29,824 bases of DNA, taken from NCBI GenBank assembly GCA_043802345.1, contig JAZDLC010000235.1, positions 1 through 29,824 of the forward strand, read 5' to 3'. The stretch's first letter is position 1, and each line of letters opens with the position of its first letter. The notes below the pieces were generated by a model. The model did not search any database. It saw only the letters and a list, made by a program, of their open reading frames with translations, and was not told the origin of the DNA. The translations under genes and the position numbers were made by a program. This DNA is from JAZDLC01 sp043802345 (lineage in GTDB: Bacteria; Planctomycetota; B15-G4; JADJEK01). Shown here piece by piece: positions 14,462-22,485 of the stretch.

Positions 14462-16912
14462 TTACTTGTCGAGATAGCCGAGCTGCTTCAGTTGGTCGGC
14501 CAGCTCCTCACTGATTTCGGCCTTCCGCCCCTGGACCGCGCCGGACCAGATCATCGCCCTGACCGCCTCGAGATGCTCTGCCATGTTCCTGAATCCGGGA
14601 TCGGACACCTGCGCGAGGTTCTCTTGCTCCGCCCGGTCCGACCGCAGGTCATACAACTCCCACTCGCGGGCGGCCGGATTGGAGACGTCCGGACTCAGTT
14701 CGTTCCGGATGATCTTGTACGGGCCGTACCGCAGCGACTCCCGGCAGGAGACCTGTGTCTGGACATGAGCGAACAGCGGCGCTGTCCGACCAACGGCGCG
14801 CTCCCCAAAGAAGAGGTTCAGCTGCGAGAAGCCGTCTGTGTTCTCCAGCGGATCCAGGCCCATGATGTCCAGAAGAGTCGGCATCAGGTCCACCTGGGAA
14901 ATCGGATCCCGCACGCGGAGACCTTTCGTTTGGCCATCCAGACGCACGATCAGGGGCACGTGGAGCATCTCGTCGTACATGGTCACCGAGTGCTTCAGGC
15001 CTCCGTGCTCGAAGAACTCCTCGCCATGGTCGCTGGTGATCACCACCACCGTGTTCTTCAGCAGCCCTTCCGCCTCCAGATGGTCGAGGAACTGGCCGAG
15101 CATTCGGTCGCAGTAGTGGATGGTGGCGTCGTACAGGTCGATCAGATGCTGGACATCCCCCTCTTCCGGAGGGTGCTCGAGCCAGGAGTTGTGTTCCTCG
15201 AGGCGCTCATACTCCACGCCGTCCCAGGCGCCCCGGGCGCCGGTGTCGAACAACTGGCCGTCGCGCTCCGGAGGGCGGTACTGGTGGGTGACGAATGTAT
15301 GCAGGAACGCGAACCACTGCTGCTCCCGTTTTGACTCGATCCAACGGGCGGCGGCGCCCAGACTGTGACGGCGCCGGTCGAGTGGTCCGGAATGCTGAGC
15401 GCCCGAGTCATCCGTGGTCCGGTACAGGTCCTTTATCTGGTCGTCCCCTCTGTCGATCGGGTCAACGAGGCCGTAACGGTCGAACCCATCCGCGAACCCG
15501 AATTCCTCCGAAAGGTATCCGCTCGCCGTAAAGCCACCGGTGGCGTATCCCTCCCTGGCGAGAAGAACCGGCAAGTACGCAACCCTTGACGTATCGAGAC
15601 CTTCCTGGTCGACCGCTCCATGCTTGGGCGGGAAGAGCCCGGTCAGCATGGTCGCGTGGGTCGGGAGAGTGTACGGCGCCACCGCGAAGTAGTTCTCGAC
15701 CACCGTTGCCCGCTCCGCGAACCGTTCCAGGAATGGGCTCGTGGGTCGGTCGTATCCGTAGAGACCGAGATGATCCGCTCGCAACGTATCCACTGAGATG
15801 AACAACAGGTTCGGGAGCCGCTTCCCCTGGTCTCGCACCAGCAGGTGCGGAGTGCCGAACAGCACCATCCCCTCCCCCTCGCAGGAGAGCCGAACACTCG
15901 CGGCCCGGCCCGCATCGGACGGGAAGGGCCAGTCGAAAGCGTGGTCCTCATATGAAGGAACACTCTCGGTCGACCGGGACAGAGTGCCCTCGCCCAGTTC
16001 CACCCACCTCCCCTCGGAACCGGCCTCGACCTTCCAGTGGCTGTTCGATCCGATCGCGGCATGGTCGGAGAGGGCCAGGCCAAGCGACAGGGTGGTTGAG
16101 CCCCGTGGCGCTTCCAGGTTGAGCACGAGCCTGCCCCCCGCCGGCACCGCGGCTGCGTTGCGCACCTCCCCCGCCAACCGGACCCGGCGAACGATCGGTC
16201 CGCCAGGCATGTCATCAAGATCGGAGAGGCCCATCCCGTTGGTGGTCAGAATCGGCAGACGCTCGAACCGAAAGCCGGCAACGCGCCGCGGGTGCTTCCA
16301 GCACGGAACGAAGAGCGCCCGGATCTCCTGCTTGCCCCGCCTGCTGATCACCATCCTGGTCGTGGCGATTCCGTCGTCGTCGGGCGCAGCGTTCCACCGG
16401 AAGCGCCCCTCCCTGATCCCCAGGAGGACCTTGTTGAGCATCAGACCGTGGAGAGCCGGAGTCAGTTCCCGTTGCTGGCGCCAGGATTCAAGCGTTTCTG
16501 CTCCGGACTCATCCTCCTCGAGCCGCGACACAGGAAGGAAGCTGAGGTCGTGACAGCGGCTGTTGGCCACGAACGGCTTCTCGAGATCGGTCAGGACGGT
16601 CAGCCCCAGCCGCTCGTTTGCCGGGAGAGAGAAGAAGCGGACCAGTGCGGTCCACGACCGATCCAGCACCAGACAGCCGTTCTCGATCGACACGCCTTCG
16701 GCCCCATCGGCCGGAGTCAAGCTCGTCGAGTCCCGGCTCAGCACGAACCAGTCGGAGAGATCGCTCGAATGCCGGAACGACTGCTCGGCGATGACAAGAG
16801 AGGTCTCGTCCACATTCAGCTCGAGAAGCCGGACCGGCCGGAGGAACTCCTCGGCAGGCTCGTCGGAGCAGGCGGGCAGCAGGAGCACCAGCGCGCCCAG
16901 GATCAGACGCAT
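14462..16912 (-). CDS. Lipoprotein with sulfatase/alkaline phosphatase fold, Thr at nucleophile site
   Basis: 816 aa from ATG 16912, chosen because it begins a lipoprotein signal (MRLILGALVLLLPAC, Cys15); a longer in-frame start at 17035 adds 41 residues without signal character. Residues ~16-360 are an extra strand-rich N-terminal domain. The sulfatase-type domain follows: metal motif FISVDTLRADHLG (Asp375, Asp380), then APYTLPTHATMLTG, later ITSDHGEEFFEHGG (Asp628, His629), LKHS (Lys640, His641) and HVPLIVRLDG. The canonical sulfatase motif C/S-x-P-x-R reads T-L-P-T-H here, with Thr415 where Cys or Ser becomes formylglycine, so classic sulfatase chemistry is unlikely. A Thr nucleophile occurs in phosphoethanolamine transferases and other phosphatases of the superfamily. 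Exported to the envelope; substrate unknown. Confidence 0.88.
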   Translation of the reverse strand: MRLILGALVLLLPACSDEPAEEFLRPVRLLELNVDETSLVIAEQSFRHSSDLSDWFVLSRDSTSLTPADGAEGVSIENGCLVLDRSWTALVRFFSLPANERLGLTVLTDLEKPFVANSRCHDLSFLPVSRLEEDESGAETLESWRQQRELTPALHGLMLNKVLLGIREGRFRWNAAPDDDGIATTRMVISRRGKQEIRALFVPCWKHPRRVAGFRFERLPILTTNGMGLSDLDDMPGGPIVRRVRLAGEVRNAAAVPAGGRLVLNLEAPRGSTTLSLGLALSDHAAIGSNSHWKVEAGSEGRWVELGEGTLSRSTESVPSYEDHAFDWPFPSDAGRAASVRLSCEGEGMVLFGTPHLLVRDQGKRLPNLLFISVDTLRADHLGLYGYDRPTSPFLERFAERATVVENYFAVAPYTLPTHATMLTGLFPPKHGAVDQEGLDTSRVAYLPVLLAREGYATGGFTASGYLSEEFGFADGFDRYGLVDPIDRGDDQIKDLYRTTDDSGAQHSGPLDRRRHSLGAAARWIESKREQQWFAFLHTFVTHQYRPPERDGQLFDTGARGAWDGVEYERLEEHNSWLEHPPEEGDVQHLIDLYDATIHYCDRMLGQFLDHLEAEGLLKNTVVVITSDHGEEFFEHGGLKHSVTMYDEMLHVPLIVRLDGQTKGLRVRDPISQVDLMPTLLDIMGLDPLENTDGFSQLNLFFGERAVGRTAPLFAHVQTQVSCRESLRYGPYKIIRNELSPDVSNPAAREWELYDLRSDRAEQENLAQVSDPGFRNMAEHLEAVRAMIWSGAVQGRKAEISEELADQLKQLGYLDK

Positions 16913-17197
16913 GGGTGTTCGTCCGATCAGTCGGGCTGGCACATCGTCGAGCATCGTCTTGGGCGCGTTTCCAGAGGAGAATATCGGCTTAACAGCGGAA
17001 TAGGACATGGTATGGCGCGAGAGCCGCGTGGGCAAGGACCACGGAAACGAGCCAGGCCGAACGAGAGTCGTAAGCGGCGAGCCGGTCAGGAAATCCGCGC
17101 CGGAAGCCCGGTCTGCACCCTACTCTGGGCCTCGCACTTCCACTAACCTGTGCTATTCAGATCTACTTTTCCTCCGTTTTTCCCTCTGGTCAAACCG
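16913..17197. promoter_or_regulatory. Divergent intergenic region, sulfatase-fold and propeller genes
   Basis: About 285 bp using the preferred starts. It is pyrimidine-rich near 17160-17190 (CTTTTCCTCCGTTTTTCCC) just upstream of the plus-strand gene. No clear promoter pair, hairpin or ORF was recognised. Confidence 0.3.
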
Positions 17198-18550
17198 ATG
17201 CACAACGCCCGCTCTCGACGATCTCCCGCCCTGTTCGCTGCCCTCCTTGGCCTGTTCAGCCCCGCCTTCGCTGGTGAGGACTGGCGGGCGGCCGAGGACG
17301 GAATCCTGGCCGGACAGACCCAACTGACGTTCGAGTCGAGGTTCCAGAAGGCGGGCGAGAGCTACTTCTCGCCAGACGGCCGGCAGATCATCTTCCAGGC
17401 GATCGAGCGGAATGACGATCCGGCCCTGGAGGAGAAGTTCTATCAGATGTACGTGGCCGACCTGGCATTCGAGGATGGACGTGTCGTCGGCCTGGGCCGG
17501 ATTCAGCAACTGAGCCCACCGGGATCGTCCAACACCTGCGGTTGGTTCCACCCAACGGAGCCTGGAGTGGTGATCTTCGGCTCGACGCTCGGTCCTCCCA
17601 GCAATCCGGGCCGTGCCGGATATCAACGCGCGACCAGCCGCTATTCGTGGCAGTTCCCGCAGGAGATGGACATCGTCCGCTGCGAGCTCGCGCGGGCCGA
17701 CGGCACCGCGGCGACGCTGGAGAAGGTCGTTGCCAACCCGGAGGCCTACCTGGCTGAATGCGTGATCGACCCCTCCGGAAGATACGTCGTCTATTGCGAG
17801 CACCAGGTCAATGAGGGGACGAGCGGGGGCGATCTGTTCATCATGGACCTCGCCAACGGCAGGCGAGTGGCAGCGACCGGCAGCGAGGGGTACGACGGAG
17901 GCCCCTTCTTCTCTCCGGACGGAAAGAGACTCTGCTACCGTTCCGACCGCCGGGGCGACGACCTGCTGCAGGTCTTCGTGTCCGAGTTGCTGTTCGACCA
18001 GTCCGGCAACATCATGGGCGTGGCCCGGGAATTCCAGCTCACCAACAACATGCACGTCAACTGGGCTCCCTTCTGGCACCCGGGTGGGAAGTACCTGGTC
18101 TACGCCACCTCGGAGATGGGACACGACAACTACGAGGTCTTCCTGATCGACGCCGATCCTGGAACTGACGGGGGTCCCACCAAGTACGGCACCCACAAGC
18201 GGCGAGTGACTCACGCCGCGAAGTTCGACGGCTTGCCCGCCTTCAACGCTGACGGGTCGAGCCTGATCTGGACCTCCCAGCGCGGTGCGGACGGTTCGTC
18301 GCAGGTCTGGTTCGCGAATTTCGTGATGCCCCTGGAACCAGGTTCCGGTCCGAAGGAACAGCCGGTCGCCGAAGAAGCCGACTCCCTTCCTGAGCGGCTG
18401 CAGGCGAAGGATCCGGAATCCGGCCTGATCTACCTCTACGACCCGAAGACCCACGAACTCACGGTCTACAACCCCAGTACCCATGAGGAGCGGGCTCCCC
18501 AGGGGAAGGAAGAACTGGATCGGGCCATGGAGCTGTTCCGGCGGAAGTAG
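17198..18550 (+). CDS. Exported TolB-like PD40 beta-propeller protein
   Basis: 450 aa from ATG 17198, which begins a signal peptide (SRRSPALFAALLGLFSPAFA, likely cut before GEDW). It shows WD40-like PD40 repeats as in TolB: YFSPDGRQIIFQA, GRYVVYCEHQVN, FFSPDGKRLCYRSDR, FWHPGGKYLVYATSEMG and AFNADGSSLIWTSQR, about five to six blades. The C-terminus is charged and ends with a short helix (KEELDRAMELFRRK). Such propellers are usually protein-interaction scaffolds in the periplasm. There is no tolA or pal nearby, so this is probably not the cell's TolB. It sits 216 bp upstream of the exported TldD-like pair on the same strand and may work with it, but that is inference. Confidence 0.87.
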   Translation: MHNARSRRSPALFAALLGLFSPAFAGEDWRAAEDGILAGQTQLTFESRFQKAGESYFSPDGRQIIFQAIERNDDPALEEKFYQMYVADLAFEDGRVVGLGRIQQLSPPGSSNTCGWFHPTEPGVVIFGSTLGPPSNPGRAGYQRATSRYSWQFPQEMDIVRCELARADGTAATLEKVVANPEAYLAECVIDPSGRYVVYCEHQVNEGTSGGDLFIMDLANGRRVAATGSEGYDGGPFFSPDGKRLCYRSDRRGDDLLQVFVSELLFDQSGNIMGVAREFQLTNNMHVNWAPFWHPGGKYLVYATSEMGHDNYEVFLIDADPGTDGGPTKYGTHKRRVTHAAKFDGLPAFNADGSSLIWTSQRGADGSSQVWFANFVMPLEPGSGPKEQPVAEEADSLPERLQAKDPESGLIYLYDPKTHELTVYNPSTHEERAPQGKEELDRAMELFRRK

Positions 18551-18558
18551 CGCACGCA

Positions 18559-18592
18559 GAAATCGAAATCGCTGTCGAAATCGGGATCGATT
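18559..18592. repeat. AAATCG short-unit repeat tract
   Basis: GAAATCGAAATCG, then GTCGAAATCGGGATCGATT: three AAATCG units plus a GATCGAT palindrome within 34 bp, directly after the propeller gene stop. Similar (G)AAATCG tracts occur as non-coding repeats in other bacteria. It differs from the TACTCG and CACAGAG repeats elsewhere in the window. Confidence 0.5.
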
Positions 18593-18766
18593 CTTCGGTG
18601 GCAGGCCGAGCAAGTCGGGAACGCCTCTTCGGTTGCGGCCGGTGCCTGGGGAGACACCTGGATCGTGAATCTCTGACCCGGTGAACCCGATTCCATCTCC
18701 GCACCCGGGGGAGACTTCTTCTAGGATGTCTCTTTGACCGCGCCGCTTCAGCTCACGGGAGGCACG

Positions 18767-20479
18767 ATGAAACTTCGCCCGGCTCTGCTCGTCTTTTTTC
18801 TGCTAGCCGCGCCCGGCCTCTGCGCCGGCCAGGATCCACTTTTAAAACAGGCACCCCCGGAGCATGAGTTGATCCAGCTCCTGGCAGGGGAACTGGAGTA
18901 CTCCGCGGGCGCCCTGGTCACGGACGAGGGGACGAGGCCCTACTACCTGGCGTACACCGTTACCGACAACTCCTCGGTGTCGGTCCAGGCCCGCTTCGGC
19001 GCGCTCCAGACCGACCGGGCGACGAGGTCCAGGGTCCTGGACGTGGACGTGCGGGTCGGCGACTACGGCCTGGACAGCAGCCACGAGCTCCGCGGCAGCG
19101 CACGCGGCGGTGGCTTCCGGCGCGGGGCCGCGGGCGCGAAGCGGATCGCGCTCGAGAACCATCCCGCCGCGATCCGGCATGCCGCCTGGCAGGCGACGGA
19201 CCGGGCCTTCAAGGACGCCGTGGAGACGTATCAGCAGGTCCTGACCAACGTCCAGACGATGGTCGAGGAGGAGAGCGCGGACGACTTCTCGCGTGAAGAC
19301 CCCAGTGTTCGCACGGAACCGGAGGCGGTGCTGGAGATTGACCGGAAGGAATGGGTCCGCAGGGTCCGCGCCGTCTCGGCGATGGCGCTGGCGCACCCCC
19401 TGATCTACTCCTCCGACGTTTCTCTCGTTGGCGGCGCCACGAACAAGTACATGGTCACCAGCGAGCAGACCCGGATCGTGACCGGACAGAAGCTGCTCAG
19501 GGTGGCGCTGTCTGCCAGCACCCGCGCCGAGGACGGCATGGAGTTGAGCCAGACGCAAATCTTCAACGCCTCGACCGAGGAAGGTCTCCCCTCCGAGGAA
19601 GCGATGTCGGCGGCCTTCAAGGAGGTCATCGACATGGTGCTCGCGCTCCGCGAGGCGCCCCTGGTCGACCCGTACACCGGCCCGGCGATCCTCCTCAACC
19701 GCGCCAGCGGGGTCTTCTTTCACGAGATCTTCGGGCACCGCATCGAGGGGCACCGGCAGAAGAGCGTGGACGAGGGCCAGACCTTCACCAGGATGATCGA
19801 CATGCAGATCCTGCCGGCGTTCCTGAACGTCGTGGACGACCCGACCCTGCAGCGATTCGGCGGGGAGGATCTGCGAGGCTTCTACCGCTACGACGACGAG
19901 GGTGTGGCTGCCTCCCGCGTGGAGCTCGTCAAGGACGGCGTGCTGAAGACCTTCCTGCTCTCGCGCTCGCCGGTGCTGCAGTTCAACCACTCCAACGGCC
20001 ACGGCCGGAGAGAGCCGGGCAACGACGTCGTGTCGCGCCAGGGCAACTTGATGATCTCCTCCTCGACAGCCGTCAGCTACCGGAAACTGAGGGAGATGCT
20101 GGTCGACGAGTGCGAGAAGCAGAACAAGCCTTACGGATTCCTGTTCGCCGACATCACCGGCGGCTTCACGTCCACCTCGCGAGGAGGGCCGCAGGCGTTC
20201 AAGGTATTGCCGGTGGTGGTCTATCGTATCTTCGCCGATGGGCGGCCGGATGAACTGGTGCGCGGGGTCGATATCGTGGGTACGCCGCTGTCTTGCTTCT
20301 CCAAGATCGTCTGCACCGGAGACGACCCGGCGGTTTTCAATGGCTCCTGCGGCGCGGAGTCGGGATGGGTCCCGGTCTCCGCCGTTTCCCCCAGCCTTCT
20401 CGTGGAACAAATCGAAATCGAAAAGCGACAGCGCTCCCAGGAGCGGCTCCCCATCCTGACACCCCCCATCGGCGAGTGA
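18767..20479 (+). CDS. Exported TldD-like zinc metalloprotease (catalytic partner)
   Basis: 570 aa from ATG 18767, which follows GGGAGG by 5 bases and starts a signal peptide (MKLRPALLVFFLLAAPGLCAG). The body is TldD/PmbA-type: N-terminal fold domain, a short Gly/Arg insert (SARGGGFRRGAAG), then the zinc motif FHEIFGHRIEGH (His319, Glu320, His324). The TldD third ligand region FNGSCGAESG (Cys528) is present, followed by VPVSAVSPSLLVEQIEIE, matching the TldD C-terminal pattern (cysteine ligand followed by a VPVG...P.L-type stretch). All three expected ligands are therefore kept. Known TldD/TldE is a cytoplasmic heterodimer that degrades unfolded peptides; this one is exported. Only 7 bp separates it from the next, non-catalytic paralogue. 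Confidence 0.92.
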   Translation: MKLRPALLVFFLLAAPGLCAGQDPLLKQAPPEHELIQLLAGELEYSAGALVTDEGTRPYYLAYTVTDNSSVSVQARFGALQTDRATRSRVLDVDVRVGDYGLDSSHELRGSARGGGFRRGAAGAKRIALENHPAAIRHAAWQATDRAFKDAVETYQQVLTNVQTMVEEESADDFSREDPSVRTEPEAVLEIDRKEWVRRVRAVSAMALAHPLIYSSDVSLVGGATNKYMVTSEQTRIVTGQKLLRVALSASTRAEDGMELSQTQIFNASTEEGLPSEEAMSAAFKEVIDMVLALREAPLVDPYTGPAILLNRASGVFFHEIFGHRIEGHRQKSVDEGQTFTRMIDMQILPAFLNVVDDPTLQRFGGEDLRGFYRYDDEGVAASRVELVKDGVLKTFLLSRSPVLQFNHSNGHGRREPGNDVVSRQGNLMISSSTAVSYRKLREMLVDECEKQNKPYGFLFADITGGFTSTSRGGPQAFKVLPVVVYRIFADGRPDELVRGVDIVGTPLSCFSKIVCTGDDPAVFNGSCGAESGWVPVSAVSPSLLVEQIEIEKRQRSQERLPILTPPIGE

Positions 20480-20486
20480 GGTCGAC

Positions 20487-22271
20487 ATGAACATCTCCAA
20501 GACCCTGATCGCGATCCTGATGATCCTGTCCCTCCTCGGAATGGCGACCCGGGCTTCGGCCCAGGACGACCCCCCTGTCGATGACCCGGTGTTGCGGGCG
20601 CTCGCGGATGAACTGGCGCGTTCGATGACGCTCGAACTCGAAGACCTCGGACGGCCGTACTTCGTCGAGTACGCGGTGGATGACACCGACAGTCTGACGA
20701 TCAGCGCCAGCTACGGCGCCGTCGTCTCCTCCGACCAGAACCGCTCACGGCGGCTGCGGTCCCACGTCCGCGTCGGATCGTACCAGCTGGACAACACCAA
20801 CTTCTCCGGCGGCGGTGGCGGAGGCATGGGCGGCCGCGCTCGAAGGGGCGGGGGCGGAGGGCGCGGAGCGGGTGACACGGCCCTGCCGATCGAGGACAAC
20901 TACACCGCGATTCGCCAGGCGATCTGGTCCGCAACGGACGACGCATACAAGGCCGCGGTGCAGCAGTTCACCGAGAAGCAGGCCTACATGGCGGATCGGG
21001 AGACCTCCGGCCGCCCGGATGACTTCAGCCAGGAGGAGCCGCTGCTCGTGATCGAGCCCAGGATGGAGCAGAGCTTCGATGCGCCGCTCTGGGAGAAGAA
21101 CCTGCGGGCCATCTCTGCCCGCTTCCTCGAGAGCGGGAAGATCACCGAGGCGGATGTGGACCTGCGGGTCAGCGCTACGAACAACTACCTGGTCAACTCG
21201 GAGGGCACACGGCAGCGGACCGGGCTGAGCCGGACCCTGCTGGCCGTGTCGGCGTCGGGTCTGACCGCGGACGGCGAGCGCCTCTCGGACGAGGAACAGT
21301 TCTTCGCCTTCGCTCCGGAACAACTCCCCACGCTGGAGGAACTTCTCTCGAGCGTCGACGCCTTGATCCAGAGACTCGAGGCCACCCTGGACGCTCCCAC
21401 TCTGGACAACTACACCGGTCCGGTGCTGATCGACAGCCTCGCCGCGGCGCAGATGTTCCATGCCCTGCTGGCCAGCGGCCTCGGCGGCATGCCAGAGCCA
21501 GTGGGCGCGGGAAGGCGCCGTGCGGCCCGCGGCGAAAGCCTCGACCGGCTGCTGGGCCGCCGCATCCTGCCACGATTCATGCAGGTGTATGACGACCCCC
21601 GCGCGGAGCTGTTCGACGGAACTCTCCTCGCCGGGAGCTACAAGGTCGACGATCAGGGCGTACTCGCCCAGCGGATCTCGATCGTGGAAGAGGGCAAGCT
21701 GGTCGGGATGGCCATGTCCAGGGCGCCGACCGGGGAGTTCTCGGGATCGAATGGTCACGGCCGCGGTCGGCGCGGGATGCCCGAGGCGACCGCCGGTTGC
21801 CTGTACGTGGAGGCTTCCAAGGGGCAGCCGGAGGCCGCTCTGAAGGAGGCCCTCATCGAGCTCGCCGCCGACCAGGGCCTGACATTCGGCATCCGAATCT
21901 CCTCGCTGCGCGGGGACACTTCGGGAGGCGCCGAGGAGGGCATGCGGGCCGCTTTCATGAGACGCCAGCAGGGCGGCGGCGGCGGGCCGACCCTCCCGGA
22001 CCCGATTCTGATTCACAAGGTCTTCGTCGAAGACGGCCGGGAGGAGCGGGTCCGCAGCGGCGAGTTCGGTGATTTCGACGTGGGCAGGCTGAAGGAGATC
22101 CTCATCGCCGGGGACTCCAGGACAGTCCTGAATCAATTCGGCCTGCTGGGATCCGGCGTCCCCCAGTCAGTCATCGCCCCTGCCGTGCTGTATGAGGAAC
22201 TGGATCTCTATCGGATCGAGCAGGAACAGGTGAGGAAGCCGATCCTGGAGGCCCCAGGCTCGCGCCGCTGA
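20487..22271 (+). CDS. Exported TldE/PmbA-like paralogue lacking zinc ligands
   Basis: 594 aa; GAGTGAGG precedes ATG 20487 and a signal peptide (MNISKTLIAILMILSLLGMA...RASA). Sequence follows the upstream paralogue throughout (for example RPYFVEYAVDD, DNYTAIRQAIWSATDDAYK, YTGPVLID, NGHGRGRRG). The catalytic stretch reads FHALLASGLGG (His325 kept, Glu to Ala, second His to Ser), and the Cys-ligand region reads LNQFGLLGSGVP with the Cys lost. Hence it is probably non-catalytic, like TldE beside TldD, and forms a heterodimer with its neighbour. A Gly-rich insert (SGGGGGGMGGRARRGGGGG, about 107-125) takes the place of the partner's shorter insert. Gene order, spacing and shared export signal support a complex. 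Biological substrate unknown. Confidence 0.88.
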   Translation: MNISKTLIAILMILSLLGMATRASAQDDPPVDDPVLRALADELARSMTLELEDLGRPYFVEYAVDDTDSLTISASYGAVVSSDQNRSRRLRSHVRVGSYQLDNTNFSGGGGGGMGGRARRGGGGGRGAGDTALPIEDNYTAIRQAIWSATDDAYKAAVQQFTEKQAYMADRETSGRPDDFSQEEPLLVIEPRMEQSFDAPLWEKNLRAISARFLESGKITEADVDLRVSATNNYLVNSEGTRQRTGLSRTLLAVSASGLTADGERLSDEEQFFAFAPEQLPTLEELLSSVDALIQRLEATLDAPTLDNYTGPVLIDSLAAAQMFHALLASGLGGMPEPVGAGRRRAARGESLDRLLGRRILPRFMQVYDDPRAELFDGTLLAGSYKVDDQGVLAQRISIVEEGKLVGMAMSRAPTGEFSGSNGHGRGRRGMPEATAGCLYVEASKGQPEAALKEALIELAADQGLTFGIRISSLRGDTSGGAEEGMRAAFMRRQQGGGGGPTLPDPILIHKVFVEDGREERVRSGEFGDFDVGRLKEILIAGDSRTVLNQFGLLGSGVPQSVIAPAVLYEELDLYRIEQEQVRKPILEAPGSRR

Positions 22272-22283
22272 TCCTGACGGGCC

Positions 22284-22301
22284 GCCTGCCCCCCGACAGG
22301 C
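22284..22301 (+). terminator. Possible terminator hairpin after TldD/TldE pair
   Basis: GCCTG (22284-22288) pairs with CAGGC (22297-22301) over a C-rich loop, 12 bp beyond the stop. No T-run follows, so this is only a weak candidate. Confidence 0.25.
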
Positions 22302-22346
22302 TGTGAGGGTGCATTCGTCCGCTGGTTCGAATCCAGGCTATTCTCT

Positions 22347-22444
22347 ACCACAGAGAGCAGAGAGTCGGAGCTTGAAGGGAATTGCCTTACCTGCGAACAG
22401 ACCCTTCTCCTCATCTCCTCTGTGCTCTCTGTGCCCTCTGTGGT
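22347..22444. repeat. CACAGAG-type inverted repeat element
   Basis: The region opens with ACCACAGAG (22347-22355) and ends with the exact inverse complement CTCTGTGGT (22436-22444), giving a roughly 98-bp element. CTCTGTG units recur inside the right end (CTCTGTGCTCTCTGTGCC). Very similar CCACAGAG-type repeats are widely scattered in intergenic DNA of diverse bacteria. No ORF of its own. It lies between the TldE-like and CoA-disulfide reductase genes. Confidence 0.7.
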
Positions 22445-22485
22445 GAACCTCTCTCTTGTAGAACTCTCTCTCGCCGGAACATCGC

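Noticed and set aside
17198..18550. Assigning the propeller gene as the cell's tolB
   Set aside because: PD40 repeats fit TolB-like proteins, but no tol-pal genes are adjacent and the N-terminal TolB domain is not evident.
18842..20686. 614-codon minus-strand frame opposite the TldD-like gene
   Set aside because: Antisense shadow caused by high GC; its translation has no recognisable domain, whereas the plus strand has signal peptide and zinc motif.
20745..22136. 463-codon minus-strand frame opposite the TldE-like gene
   Set aside because: Antisense shadow; low-complexity composition and no motif.
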